Positions 1-11,812 of a DNA stretch of 35,087 nt are shown one piece after another. The position numbers and the translations under genes are program-made. The stretch is from positions 1 through 35,087 of the forward strand of contig JAPEUQ010000028.1 in assembly GCA_027946365.1 (NCBI GenBank), in the 5' to 3' direction. Source of the DNA: Kalmusia sp. IMI 367209. Its lineage: Eukaryota; Ascomycota; Dothideomycetes; Pleosporales; Didymosphaeriaceae. The notes below the pieces were generated by a model. The model was given only the letters and a program-made list of their open reading frames with translations, was not told where the DNA came from and did no database searches. How positions within the stretch are numbered: the first letter of the stretch is position 1; every line of letters starts with the position of its first letter.

Positions 1-560
1 GGCTTAATAGGTGTATTAGATTGGGCTGAAGGTCTAATCCAGTTCTATTATAGTAGAAAATAGTAAGCCTTACTAAGTTAATCCTAAGTCTATCCTTTAT
101 CCTGGCGAACTTCTAAGGTTGAGTATATCCTACTTATTAAATAGCGCAATAAGCGTCTAGTCTTCTATTAATAGCTTCTAGTCCTTATATTCATCTAGTA
201 GCTCAGGGTCATTTTTATATATAAACTTATTATTTATGAGCAGCAATTACCCACTAATCTTATTTAATATAATATTAAATGTTTTTAATAGTATACTATC
301 TAATAAGGTGGTGAGTAAGGTAGATAAATAGTTAACTATATTAGTCCTAATAGTATAAGTATTATATATTTCATCCATAAATATCTAGATGATGAGACAT
401 GGATATACTTATCTAAAGCGGACTATACGTCCAATAGCCTATAGTTAGATGAATAATAAAGTCGCCGGCAAGAATATAAATAAATTATAATAATATACTT
501 AAAGATTTAGGCCTAAGTTTATAAGTATAATAAGTTAATACTTTTATCTTACTAATATTA
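1..560. other. Degenerate sequence, no assignable gene
   Basis: I can follow no reading phase with confidence here. The relic on the minus strand to the right may have its C-terminus in this stretch, because its phase loses coding character near 560. Composition is the same RIP-type as the rest. Confidence 0.4.
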
Positions 561-569
561 TTATTATCG

Positions 570-1427
570 TTATTAGCGGCACCTGCTCCCAGTTATTAAT
601 TAATAATATAGGGGTTTATTAAATAATGGTAGTTAGTTCTTTTTAAATATTACTATCGTATTTCGTAAGGATTGCATGAGCTTTCACGCCCATGACGCGG
701 AGATGATAGCCACCAATATTTATTTAAAAGAGTTAATATAAAGATTACCTATTTCTTTCTTTAGATAATGATAATATCTCTAATCACGATAAGAGTAACT
801 AAATCCTTAGTATAAACTTAATATTAGTAGGGTTATTTAGATCTACCTTAGCCGGTTTAGATCGCGTTAGACTAAATATTTACTTAGGTTTATCTTTTTA
901 GTCCTCGTCCTTCTTAATTAATATATATACTCTATATATATACCCTCGTCGATGTCGCAGAAAAACCTATAAAAGAAAAGATAATCTTTATATAAGTTAA
1001 AATTATATTTATAGGCCTATAGGTATAGATTAGCCTTAAAAATTTAGTTATTTACTATTACTTTACCCTTCTTTATCACCTACTTATTAGCCTTCTTACT
1101 ATTCTTTTTACTCGCCTTCTTTAACTTCTTATCAGACGTCTAGCTACCCTTATTATTAATCTAGCTCTTCTTACTAGGTGACTACTAGGTAGAATCTTTA
1201 GAGATAAATATATTATTCTTATTTTATATAACTTCGTCTTCCAGTTCAGTAAGGGCCATTATATTCTTATTTTTTTTTAATAGTTTAACGTGGTATATAG
1301 GCTTAATAAAGTAAAATAAGGGGGTTATAGATATAAATATTAAAATATAGATCATCCTTCTATTAAGTAGGACCTGGTCGGTTTTACCCTTATTATCTAT
1401 AGTATTTAAGTTTTTTATATATCCCAT
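570..1427 (-). pseudogene. Gene B: relic of Lys-rich protein, function unknown
   Basis: One minus-strand phase runs from 1427 to about 570 without an indel. Two candidate starts are ATG at 1427 and, better, ATG at 1259, which opens an acidic segment (MALTELEDEVI) followed by a stop that was probably CAA. Next come a Lys/Ser-rich stretch (KKLKKASKKNSKKANK, about 1060-1130) and a segment rich in charged and aromatic residues (CDIDEGIY, QLRRTRTKKINLSKYL). The end near 570 is where coding character fades. Nearly all stops are TAA/TAG of Gln type. I do not recognise the family. It is the leftmost member of the minus-strand series. The 67-codon open stretch at 1224-1427 is only the least-mutated part of this phase. 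The Lys-rich tract suggests a nuclear or nucleic-acid-binding protein, which is inference only. Confidence 0.5.
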
Positions 1428-1429
1428 GG

Positions 1430-2445
1430 CGTATATATTATATAGGCGCTAGTACTATTTTATAAAATAGTAGATTAATTAAACTTTATATAATGATGGT
1501 ATTATTTCTCTAAGATAGTAAGTTCTACTACTATTAACACATGGGTGGTAAAAAGACTTAATAAGTTAAGTAATAATCTTATACTAGTATAATCTATTTA
1601 TATATTATTTTTAATATAATATCTACCTATATCTTATCTTTAACGCCGTTAAATGCTCGAGAAAAAGTCGTAGTAGTTATATATAATGATAAAAAGATCC
1701 TCTAGGTAATTATTTATATATAGCTTTATATACGTATCCTACTTATATTATTTTCTAGAACTAACTCTGCGTTATACTAGTTATAGATGAGAGCCAACTA
1801 TCTAATTATATTTATGTAGCGCCAAGAAGTTAAGGTTATATTTATAAGTATCATAAATTTAGACTTATACTATAGAAATCGTATAATAGCGTATAAGGAA
1901 TTCTATTAATTTTTCACTATATGCAACTTATTTACGACGAGCATCTCAATAAGACTAGTTAGTATAATTAAGTATTACTTAATAGGTGTACCGGCGTTAA
2001 CGCTAATCCTGGCTCTAATATATATCACCTTATCTATCTACTATGACTACCCTTAAATGCCGTGACGATACGCGGCCAGTGGGTAGAATATAACTATAAT
2101 AACGTGCGCTATAAGTTTATTATAAGGGTCTAGTAACCAGTGGTTATAAGTTAAGATATTAATAAGTATAGTATACTCAACACCGGTAGTAGACCTAACT
2201 CATCTAGTAATCTTCTTTCTTAAATATATCTTAATGATATAAAGGAGACTATCTATAGTACTATATAGATTACTCACGGTTTAATAGACTAGATATAAAG
2301 GATATAACCATATATTAATATATAGGAAACTTTGAGCACTTTCTAGTCTTTCTTATTAATCAGCTACTAGAGTATACGCTTTCACTTATTTAAATTCTAT
2401 TTTTATTAATCTATTCTCTTAAATATCGATTTTTAGGGTTAAGGA
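1430..2445. other. Ambiguous relic coding stretch, strand undecided
   Basis: A minus-strand phase in register with 2400 can be read to about 1490, but its stop density is high (near one codon in ten) and it lacks Lys/Glu/Asp-rich runs. Two plus-strand phases around 1780-2300 have fewer stops. Retained GC-richer words occur (ggtgtaccggcgttaacgc at 1984-2002, and the cgcggccagtggg area near 2070). Something was probably coded here, but I cannot choose strand or frame. Confidence 0.3.
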
Positions 2446-2451
2446 TAGAGA

Positions 2452-2510
2452 GGGGGGGGTAACTTTCCATTAATAGACTTTAATATTATGACGACGGAAA
2501 GATGCCCCCC
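2452..2510. repeat. G-run inverted motif P1
   Basis: Forward half at 2452-2468 (ggggggggtaactttcc) and inverted half at 2496-2510 (ggaaagatgcccccc), about 27 bases apart. It is the left copy of a pair flanking gene A; the right copy is at 5001-5064. Inward of the inverted half, the reverse complement reads ctttccgtcgt, which is shared exactly with the motif at 5762-5775 and shows family membership. It may be a terminal inverted repeat or an intergenic hairpin. Confidence 0.65.
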
Positions 2511-2579
2511 ACCTACTATTTAAGAATGAGGGTAAACTTACATCAACGATAACTATATATAACTAAATTATTTTTCCTA

Positions 2580-4937
2580 TTCCTATTCTATTATATATTA
2601 ATATATTTTATTTATGAGGTTCTCCTACTGCTTTATTCTGGGCCGCGCGATCCACCTTACGTCCTATATAAATAGTACTATTAATCTAAGGTTAAATTGG
2701 ATGTTTACCGCCAGCATTCCAGCCAGGCGGGGTAGGACGTAAGCGTAAGTATACTTAAAGCTATTTAAATACACCTATATAGTTTTATAGCTAACGTTTT
2801 ATCTTCTTTTTAGTTAAAAGCTTCTTTATCTCCACCTAATCATTCTTAAATTATTTCATCTCAGCCGGATTGAAAGACTTATATATATAGTATAATTTAT
2901 CTAGGTCGTCATCCTAATTTAATAAGACTAGTCTTACTAAAATGTCTCTAGTATCTACGTCATAGATTAAAGCGATGTTAATTTCATTATTAATATTATA
3001 TATAATTTACGCGCTAAGGGTGACTAGACTAGGTACGATCAACTAGTTAGAGAGTATATATAGTATATATATAAATATCCCTTTAGCGTTCTTAACCACA
3101 CAACCGCCTAGGAATAGTATACTCTAGTATTTTAATTTTCTACTCTTAATTATCTATACCAGCTCATCGCCTTGGAGTTGAGGCGCTAACTAGAATATTT
3201 ATAAGAAATTAATATATAAGGCGTTGAAGTCCCCTAGATTTATACTAGGGTTAAGGCGTAATTCGTTATTCTCATCTCTATTAACTTACGCGGCCGGCTG
3301 CTTTTTCATTTCATTCATGACTATCTAGTCGGTTACATCCTATATATAATCACTACTAATTATAACCCACTTTCCATCCACCTAATTAAACCATAAAGAC
3401 TTAAAATTTAGATTATCTTTAGCCCTTAGACGCATTAATGTTACGGGCGCGGGATAATATATTTATAGTATATATATGGTTGATATAACCTTTTTAACCA
3501 TTAGAACCTCTATTACGTACTACTCTTTATAGGCCTTAAGCTTTTCTTCTATCATCTCATCCTTATCTTTTAATGCTAAGTCTATTAACTTTATATTATT
3601 ATCACTAAGGTCCATTCGCTCTATAGTTAGGTCTATAAGATTATTACTAGAATTATTTATCCCTTTTAGGTTAATTATTTAGATTTCTAAGTTTAGATTA
3701 TTAAATACTACTATCTCATCTACTTTCTAGGCTTTTTATTTAATATATATTATAACTACGTACTTCCGTATCCGCGCCCACGCTTACGAAATTTTCTCTT
3801 AGTACTATTCCTATATATTTATACTAAAAGTCTCTATTAACTTAAGTACTTAAGTCTATCGCTACTCATTAACCATCGTGTTTAGGTACCTCTTATGGAT
3901 GCGCTAGTACGTACGTACTAGATATTCATCTTCTTTAATTTTATCTAGGAATATAAAGAGATTATTATCTACGTAAGAATACTTTTAAAGACTACGCTCT
4001 AGGCGTTTATATACTATTATACGTAATTCCTTCTTCTTTTAGGGCAGCACGTGCCTTCGCGTATAGTCTAAAGATTTTAATTATATAGTATATAATTGAT
4101 AATTATCTACTCTAGATATTTATAGAGTAATACTGCCCTATCCATATATATCTATAGGAATAGCCTATAACTATAGATTAGGATACTAGGGTTAACTACT
4201 GCCATCTTACGGATCCGAATGATGGCGTAATACGTATAGTCTATCTTATTAAAATTCTCAGGTAATGTATTTAGCATAAACTTAAATAGGTTTAAGATAA
4301 TCTAATCTTTAATAATCTTTATAAGGGTGGGTATTACTAGCGTATTAGTCTTATCACTAAATCACATTCCGCCCTATAAATATTACGCGGTAATGTGCTG
4401 AGTTATATATATAATTTCCTTAATATTCTTAAGTACCTTAACCATTACCTTAGTGTAGTCCAGAAGCTTTATAATATTATTAATATTTAGCTTCCTACCT
4501 AGCTTCTTACTAACCTTCTCTCATATTAGTATATTTATATATGGTGTCTATAGTATTAAGGCGCTAGACTCATATTCTATAAGGAGGAATTCATCTCTAG
4601 TAAGACCCCTAGGGCCATTATTAAATTTATTAATATTAAGTAAAAAGCTTACTCCATCTTTATTATCTCTAAGTAGATCTACGTCGTTAGGCGTATTCTA
4701 GCTACTACCTAAAGGCTGCGGTGTAACGGACTATCTAAAGAGAGATAGTAATTCTTTTTCTAAAAATAATAATTCTTTCTCTAATGATGGTATCTCTTAC
4801 TCTAATAATATAGATAGTTTATTTAACGGCGGTGTCTTTTCCTCTAGTTATAGAAATAGTTCCTTTAGCGACGGTGAATCATTTAAATCTTAAAAAGATA
4901 TAGAGGAAGTACTAGACTCCTTTCTATTAGCTAACAT
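2580..4937 (-). pseudogene. Gene A: relic of ~790-codon unknown protein
   Basis: The phase starts at ATG 4937 (MLANRKESSTSSISF), 64 bases inside motif P2. It runs to about 4100, switches phase by one step near 4080-4140 (small indel or intron), and continues without another indel to about 2590. Stops are TAA/TAG plus a few TGA, all explainable as former Gln or Trp codons. In a test stretch (about 3000-3250) the neighbouring phase has nearly twice as many stops. Visible: a Leu/Glu-rich, coiled-coil-like N-terminus (EKELLFLEKELLSLF, about 4745-4790), an Asp/Lys-rich C-terminal part (NQDDDLDKLYYIYKSF with the Gln restored), then RLRPTPPGWNAGGK near 2700-2745. I do not recognise the family; no polymerase, recombinase or helicase motif is apparent. 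The gene lies precisely between inverted motifs P1 and P2, so it may be the single gene of a ~2.6-kb element. Confidence 0.6.
4741..4890 (-). repeat. Degenerate short Glu/Leu-coding repeat inside gene A
   Basis: Words of the type aattctttttctaa/aataattctttctctaa recur about every 27-30 bases. On the minus strand they code a repeated (S)LEKELL-like unit, consistent with a heptad-type coiled coil in the N-terminal part of gene A. Confidence 0.45.
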
Positions 4938-5000
4938 CTCCTCACTTCCTCTATATAAAATTAGCGCATGAAAATTAAAAAAGAGTAGAAAGAAGGAGGA

Positions 5001-5064
5001 GGGGGTACTTTTCCGTTTTCGCAGGTTATCTATAAGAAACTTAAAAATAAAAAGTTACCCCCCC
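5001..5064. repeat. G-run inverted motif P2
   Basis: Forward half at 5001-5014 (gggggtacttttcc) and inverted half at 5050-5064 (aaaagttaccccccc). Together with P1 it brackets gene A. The outer arms match best: gggggggtaacttt of P1 against the reverse complement of aaagttaccccccc of P2. The start codon of gene A lies 64 bases away. Confidence 0.65.
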
Positions 5065-5419
5065 TTTTATCTTTACGATAGCTTACCCGTTGGCTAATAT
5101 ATTTTAATAAATACTACCTATCCTTCCTACGCGTTAATTAAGTTAGTATATATCCTTTTCGTTTTATTAGTATTACTTAGTATAAAAAAAAGGGCCTCTT
5201 TTCGTCTACTTCTTCCTCCATAAAATGATAGATGCATTCTCTACTACTCTATTCTTATTTTTTTTATACTTATAAACCTTATTCTTATAGGATATATTTC
5301 TTTATAAAAAGTCTAAGCTTAGGAAGAAAGGGGTATATTTTTGTTTATTGATCTTTTACTAATTTATAGGCCTAAATTAAAAATGTTAGTTTAGGAGAAA
5401 TATAAGCTAGAGATAGAAA

Positions 5420-5775
5420 GGGGATAACTTTCTATTTAAACCTATGCGGGGCTGATTAGAGTATAGACTAAAATACCTAAGGATTAGTAATCTAGCCCTC
5501 TAGTAAGAGCTATAGATTATACAACGTAAAAATTATAGTAAAAAAAGCTACTACTAATTTATAGAATAGCTTATACGTGTTTTACAGTCGCGAAATTATA
5601 TAGAGTAGATATAAATAATTATATATCTACGCGTTATAAAAAGTTGTATAGATAAAAAATTAATATTAAGGTAAAGCTAGGCCTATAGTATAGAGCGTTA
5701 CTAAGTATATGGCCCTACTAAGCGAGTCGCTAGCGCGGCGTTAACGCAACATTAACACGACGGAAAGTTATCCCC
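5420..5775. mobile_element. MITE-like 356-bp unit with 14-bp inverted ends (P3)
   Basis: Ends are ggggataactttct at 5420-5433 and ggaaagttatcccc at 5762-5775, matching at 13 of 14 positions when inverted. The 3' end continues inward as cgacggaaag, the same word seen in P1. No coding phase stands out inside. Inferred: a miniature inverted-repeat element, or the remnant end of a larger one. A target-site duplication cannot be recognised because the flanks are RIP-mutated. Confidence 0.5.
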
Positions 5776-5939
5776 ATCCTTATAAAACTAAACTATTTAC
5801 TAACTATATTAACTACTACTAGACTATAAAATAGAAATGGAAAGATATTTTACTCTCTAGTCTATATTTTATATCTATTATAATCTATAGTTTTATCTTT
5901 TTACTAGTTATATTTTTACTCTTATATAGTATATCCTAT

Positions 5940-7500
5940 TACCTAAAGCTGTTACTTCATCCCTTCCCTTAGTATCTAGGCTAGGAATAGATCTACTAAT
6001 ATCTCTACCATTCTACTTTTATTAGTCTATCTGGCCATATAATATATTAAATATTTTATGTATTTATATAGATTTCGTACGATGTTACGCATCTTATCTT
6101 TAAGATTTACTAGTATATATACCTTATCTTACTAGAGTTAATCGCCATCTACATTAGCCTTTATAATTTTCTCTTATTATAAGCCATATACTATATAGTA
6201 AGATATTAGCTACTCCTCTTCCTCTTTTATTCACTTAACGCGCGTGGTCGCTCTTGGCGCGTATTTATAGTAATGACTCTCCCTCATCCTACCGTTCTCT
6301 CACGTTATAATATAGCGCGTTAAGTTTTCCTATACCACGCGCGGATCTATAGATATTACTAGTCTATATTTTCTATTTATTTAGCTCGGCCGTGGTTGCT
6401 ATCGCTATAACCTACTTAGTCTAATAGTCCTAAGTACGTTTTATATCTACTTAGTAATAAGCCTTACCATCTCATTTACCTTAAGTAACGTGGTTCTATA
6501 TTTATGTGGCATAGATCTTTTATATAGTCTATATATATCTCTATTACTTTAACTTTCTACTTCCCCTCTAGTCTCTAGTTTATAACTAATATATAATAGT
6601 TACTAGGTATTACCATCTAAGTATAGTTCTACCTTAAGCGTAGGTTACCGTGAACCCTGGCTATTAGGGCTAGAAACGTCCTTATCCATTAGTAATAAGG
6701 CGTTATAACCTATTACCCTATTATACTTTTTCCTTACGTGCCTCTACTTTCATTACCTACTTATATATATTAAGTTATTTATAGTGTGGCTTCGATTTGC
6801 TAGTAGATAACTATGGGTACGGCGTCTCAGATTTGTTAAGGAGCTCTCTATAGCTTATAGTGGCGTATTTAAGGTGAGTTTTCTAGGTGAGGTTAGTGGT
6901 GCTCGTATTATCTACTATATATATAAATATATATACTAACTATTATAGCGTCTTTATTATCTAATAAGGATAATTTATCTCTCTACGCTGCCCTTTACGC
7001 GTTAGGCTAATATATAAAAAGGCTTGGTTTAGTCTTTAACACCCTAAGAGTAGATCCCTACGTTATAGATTCTATAGATAGCGTAGCCGCGCTCACGTGT
7101 CTACTAGGCATGTAAATAAATAATAATACCAGTATTTCTTTATTACTATTAAGTAGGGTCTATAGTGAGCCTATCGGTCGCCTCATTATAGGTATAAATT
7201 TAACACGATCTATAGATTATATTAATAAGCTAGACATTACTTTATATTTATTTACTAATGAATGATTTTATTTATATAATAGGGACGCGCTTTAGGTTAG
7301 ATGATATGATTTTCTAACGCACGTAACCTTAGAATCTATATACCCTTCTTCTTTATTATCTTTATTATTATAGACTTCTATTGGATGTTATACTCTTAAT
7401 TAAGGGGGGATACTTAGTATATCTACTATAGATTTCTAGTTAAATAGATAGTTTTAGACTAGTCTTTCTACGCTTAATTATTTTTAAAAATATATATATA
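5940..7500 (-). pseudogene. Gene C: relic of Myb/SANT telobox-like protein
   Basis: A single minus-strand phase holds without indels from about 7499 to 5940 (~500 codons). Near the C-terminus, 6084-6233 encodes a 50-residue segment. It opens with VK, a TGA that was TGG (Trp), then IKEEEEQLISYY; the middle is YG; it ends VNLKDKMRN. Known: Myb/SANT domains of the telobox type (TRF, Tbf1 and related fungal proteins) have W..EE...L....YG and a third helix with V(D/N/Q)LKDK.RN. Length and spacing both fit. Upstream it is basic and Gln-rich. The start is uncertain because ATG easily becomes ATA. Inferred role: DNA binding, perhaps to telomere-like or element-internal sites. It lies immediately downstream of gene D on the same strand, suggesting one transcription unit or adjacent genes of one element. 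Confidence 0.6.
6084..6233 (-). other. Telobox-like SANT domain coding segment
   Basis: First codon TGA at 6231-6233 (former TGG, the first core Trp), then the acidic EEEE run. The LKDKMRN codons are at 6084-6104 (CTT AAA GAT AAG ATG CGT AAC). It is exactly 50 codons, the usual Myb repeat length. The usual Trp or aromatic of helix 3 in the LKDKW form is Met here, which is variable in the family. Confidence 0.6.
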
Positions 7501-7530
7501 TTTATTTATATTAAAAAAATGTGTATGCGT
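7485..7530. repeat. AT-rich microsatellite between genes C and D
   Basis: A (TA)n-like tract, tatatatatatttatttatat, followed by a run of A at about 7513-7519. It lies between the upstream edge of gene C and the C-terminal tail of gene D, so it may have been the gene C promoter region. Confidence 0.4.
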
Positions 7531-7689
7531 TCATATTAATACGTCTTCCACAACCACTTATTTCATGTCGGTAATAGAAGGTGTAATGCGTAGTAGATAT
7601 AAATATAATAATTTATTATATCTAAAACTACTCTAAAAACTATAATATATATATACTTTCTTTTTTATTTATATTAGTCGACGCTTCAC

Positions 7690-10600
7690 TTTACTAGCTA
7701 GAATAAAGACTTAGAGAATTAGACTAGTCACTATCACTCTCGTCTTAGTTATCTTTTTAGTCATCCCTCTAGGCTTTAAACTCCTCTTCTAGCTTAACTA
7801 GTACATCTAGTATCTTTAGCATAGAACCTATTTATAATATATCTATTATTAGAAACGGACTTTCTTTAACTAGGCCTTTATCTTCTATAGTAAATACTTA
7901 ATAATGGCTAAGGATCTTTAATATCTCTTTATATATAAATCTTTTATATTTTAGGTTATTCTAAGTAGCTATATAGTACTACATCCTATCCTTATTTATA
8001 ATGCGTGGAATATTTACTTTATTTATTCTAAATTACTTTATGTAGCCCTAGTCTTTCTTATTATAGCTAAATTCCTTACTATATCTATACTGGCTAGTTC
8101 AGACGCTCTTAATTTGGAGTAATAAAGAATAGCCTAGATATATCTACTAGTATAATATATAAGTGTCTCTTAATAGGCCTAGTATATAGTAGATAGTATT
8201 TCTTCCTTAAGGATAGTACGGAATACTTTAAATTACACTAGAATATTCTTTATATAAGGTATATATAATAGCTATAATGAATTATCATTATTATATATAA
8301 AGAGTGGTGCTATATAACCTTTCTATATAGTATCTATTTATTACTAGAAGAAGGGTACTTTCTTTAACTTCTATTACTTTACATAGTACAAAGTCTCAAT
8401 TCTAAGTTTAACTAGTAAAATATTTTTAATACTTTAAAAACTTAAAATCTCTAGGTCATTTCTATATGCGTCGCTCATATTTAAACATTTATAGAATAGA
8501 GTCATATTGACTTACGAATTAGGGCCTATATGGCGTATTTATCTATTATTAATAGTTTTCTATATAAACTAATTATATCTTTAGATAGCTACTATTATAA
8601 AGTAATAATATAACTATAATTATACTATTAAATTACCACTACTACTTTTATCTCGTGCACGTTCTGTGAGCTTAGTAAGATATTCCATCTTATAGCTCTC
8701 TTCTATTTATAGATATACTAATAGCATACGCCGTTTAGAGTTATAAAGGACATGATAGTATACGTTAAGGTTAGGGTATTTAAATAGATAAAAGGTAGGG
8801 ACTACTTTATTCTAAATATCTAGATAATAAGGTATCTATATCATCCCATATTTCGTAATTAAGGCTGAGTATTCAAGACCCTAACGCTTCTCATATGGCT
8901 TTCTAAGACGCCTATATTAACTATTTACTAGTTAATAGTTGTGCGGTCGTCAGTAGACTTTTCTAGATTTTAAGAATAATATTTTCTCTAGATTATAATA
9001 GTTAAGGACCGTATTAAGGGTCCGTACTAAGGTGGTTGACATGACATAGTTAACTTCTTAGTCCCTAGTTATTAGATTTATTCTAGTAGAAATAACCATG
9101 ATTAACTCTAATATAGTAAGTTATTAATTATAGTCTATAGCGCGGAACCGGTTAACGTCTATAGTTAATAGAATCTAGAATCTATGGTGAGGTTCATTCT
9201 CTCTATTTTAAATCTAGTAGAGTTCTCCGTTAATTAAGTTGGGCGCTATAACCATTCTAGCGCTATATAGGGAGATCCTAAGCTCCTACCAGTCTATAAA
9301 GCGTATATAACTTATAGTATTAAAAATCATCACCCTAATCCATTCTTTATAGTACTTAACTTTGTTAAAGAGTTATTTTTATGAGACATTTATAGTTCTA
9401 TTATATTTATTCTTATTTTATGTGTTGAGTAGTTTGCGCGTAAGGGTAACTATCTTAAGGTATAGATTTATAAATAAACCGTATCCTCTAATTAATAGAT
9501 ATAGGAGTTCCTTATTAGTATTATATATCTTTTTATGCATAAGCCCATTATCACGGAACTTATTCTAGGCTCCAAGTTTAATATCTACTAATCCTATATC
9601 TATTTTAGCGAATGTAAAAAATATTAGTATAGTATAATAATCTCTTTTATAGTAGAAATTATTTATTTATTATTTATTGCACCGCGCTTTGCGTAGAGTG
9701 GTTATCCTAGATAGAGATAATCTAGTCTGTATACTAAGATCCTAATAGAAGCGTTATGAGTTAATATAGATAGTATTTTAGTACTAAGTAATATATTCTT
9801 TAAGCTTAGATAGACATTATATATATATTTAGTGGCTACTAAGTTGGCCAATCTTTAAGTTATAGTAGGAAATAATAAGGCATATATCATGAAATACGTT
9901 CTCTAGTATATTAATATCCTTAATATATACGTAGTACGTCAGCTTAATTATCTTAGCCTAAAACGCTTTAAGTAGTATACTATTAATAGGTTAATATATA
10001 TTAACGTAACTATTATTATATATTTAACTTTAGAATGCCGCCCGCTTAATATGTGAATTTATGGTAGTATACTAGAAGTTAATAGGATAATGCCCTCTAC
10101 TAATGCTATTATTTATAGTATCTAGAGCTAGGATTACTACGTTATTTATCTAAACGCGTAAGGCGGTGTCGTTAATATATTAAGATTATATTATAATAAC
10201 CTCTCCTACTAAATTTATATACTAGTCTGGAAAGTAGGGCCAAAATATATAACATCTATAAGACCTAGCTATATAAAATAGAATATTATGATATTTATAT
10301 AGATTAATTAAAAAGAATAATACGTGTTGATTGCTACTAAACCCCTCAGTGAAGCCAGGCAGAAAAGATAATAATATATTATCCTAAAAGACATTAAGGC
10401 TAGTAAGTAAGAAGAGAATACTATTATAGTTAAAACGCTATATAAGCTTATATAGTCCGGTCTATTATAAAAATTTAGCCTCTAAGTAATTATAGCTAAG
10501 AGACTAGTAATCTGAATCACCAATACTATCTACTCTAGTTAATATCTTATCTTAATTACGGAAATTATTAGTGGCATTACGTTAATATTAGGGTAGGATT

Positions 10601-10731
10601 TTAGGTAATATAAGGGGTTATGGAGCCACATTAATATTGGGTATAAATGGCGGTATAGCGTTAATTAGGTAAAATAATATCTCATTAAGGCTTAGGCCTT
10701 AAAGTCTCTACGGTAATCTATATAAATACAT
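7690..10731 (-). pseudogene. Gene D: relic of ~1000-residue unknown protein
   Basis: The phase begins at ATG 10731 (MYLYRLP) and holds without an indel to about 7860 (~957 codons). It then shifts one step to an acidic C-terminal tail (KLEEEFKA, then Asp/Glu/Ser-rich, about 7690-7800). Stops are overwhelmingly TAG/TAA of Gln type. In a test piece around 8640-8880 this phase has 3 stops, against 8-10 in the other two minus-strand phases. Recognisable but unassigned words include KYYKEWIRVMIFNTISYIRF, GLEYSALITKYG and MEYLTKLTERARDKSSSG. No reverse transcriptase, DDE, helicase or tyrosine-recombinase signature was found by eye. The start lies 122 bases inside motif P4. Gene C follows downstream on the same strand. 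It could be a structural or replication protein of the element, which I cannot show. Confidence 0.58.
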
Positions 10732-10852
10732 TATAATAATATATTACTAGATCCTATTTAAAAGTAGAGAAGGTCCTATAGTTATTAATATATTAGTCTC
10801 TCTTTATCTATATATTTATATTAGTTTTAGTTATCCTAGTAGCTATAAGGAA

Positions 10853-10901
10853 GGGGTAACTATCCGTTCGATATACTATAGTAATAGAAAGTAGTCCCCC
10901 C
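10853..10901. repeat. G-run inverted motif P4
   Basis: Forward half at 10853-10865 (ggggtaactatcc) and inverted half at 10887-10901 (gaaagtagtcccccc), 21 bases apart, so a possible hairpin. It lies just upstream of gene D, in the position that P2 holds for gene A. Confidence 0.6.
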
Positions 10902-10904
10902 TTT

Positions 10905-11812
10905 CTATACTTATGGTATACCTAGTATAATACCTAGTATACTATATATATATAGTTGTATTAACAGTATATAAGATATAATATATCTAGTTCTTGGGTA
11001 ATTATATTTATACATTAAATCTACTTCTATAGCATCTCAACCTCTTCATTTTTATAATTATTCTAATATTTACTTAATTTATACTCTTCTTTGCTATAGT
11101 TATTATGGCGGCTATTAAAGTATTCTTCTTTATTATCTAGCGTTTATATACATTCACTATAGGTTAACTTAGTATCAGCCCTAGTAACTAGAGAAGAGTT
11201 AAGTATATCTTTATTTAGTCAGTCTTCTAATACTACTTCTAAACTATATATACCTTAGTATATATTTTACCATATATTTTACGGATTTTGGGCCATTATG
11301 AGGGTTGTGGTTATACTAAGTAAATATAATAGGCACTCATTTTCATTTTATAAAAGTGGTATATTAGGTTCTAGATTTATTAGTAGTATACGGTGCGGTC
11401 GTAGTGAGGACTAGATATAAAGTAGTTAATTAATATAAGAAGACTAAGGGTATACTTTATAAAGGAGTCCTAATGATAGTTACTAACCTTATATTAGATG
11501 TGGTAGTAACGGTCGTGTATGCGGCTTAATAGAATAATATTATCTATTTAATATCATTTATAGGACTAGAGTAGTAGATAATTACTATATTACGCTATTA
11601 TTTTGTATTAATTCATGTATAAAATTATGTCTATTAGCTTATACTTTTTAATTTAATTCTCTTTTTACTTACCATCTATCTTTCTCTATAGATTCTTTAA
11701 GAGGTTTCCGGGTCGGCATCATACATAGTTATAATAATGGTAGTGGATAAGTTTAACTTTATAATAGTGTGGAAGCTATTAGTCATGTGACGAAATTTAA
11801 AAATATATAAAT
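10905..11812. other. Intergenic relic, nothing assignable
   Basis: No convincing phase was found. The stretch holds several AT-only microsatellite-like words (for example 10940-10965). A 69-codon minus-strand open stretch at 11697-11906 runs into the 42-bp array and reads as low-complexity Tyr/Ile/Ser peptide; I do not regard it as a gene. Confidence 0.35.

Noticed and set aside
1224..1427. 67-codon minus-strand open stretch as an independent small gene
   Set aside because: It is in register with, and continues into, the longer relic phase of gene B; its terminal TAA is probably a mutated Gln codon.
1490..2400. Minus-strand phase as a sixth gene of the left cluster
   Set aside because: Stop density is about one in ten and charged residues are few; plus-strand phases in the same interval look at least as good.
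3890..3935. Palindromic gcgctagtacgtacgtactag as an origin or operator
   Set aside because: The short palindrome is built from gtac and cta words that are common in this composition; there is no second copy or supporting context.
9362..9568. 68-codon plus-strand open stretch
   Set aside because: It lies antisense inside the long indel-free phase of gene D, is hydrophobic low-complexity, and is only a chance gap between stops.
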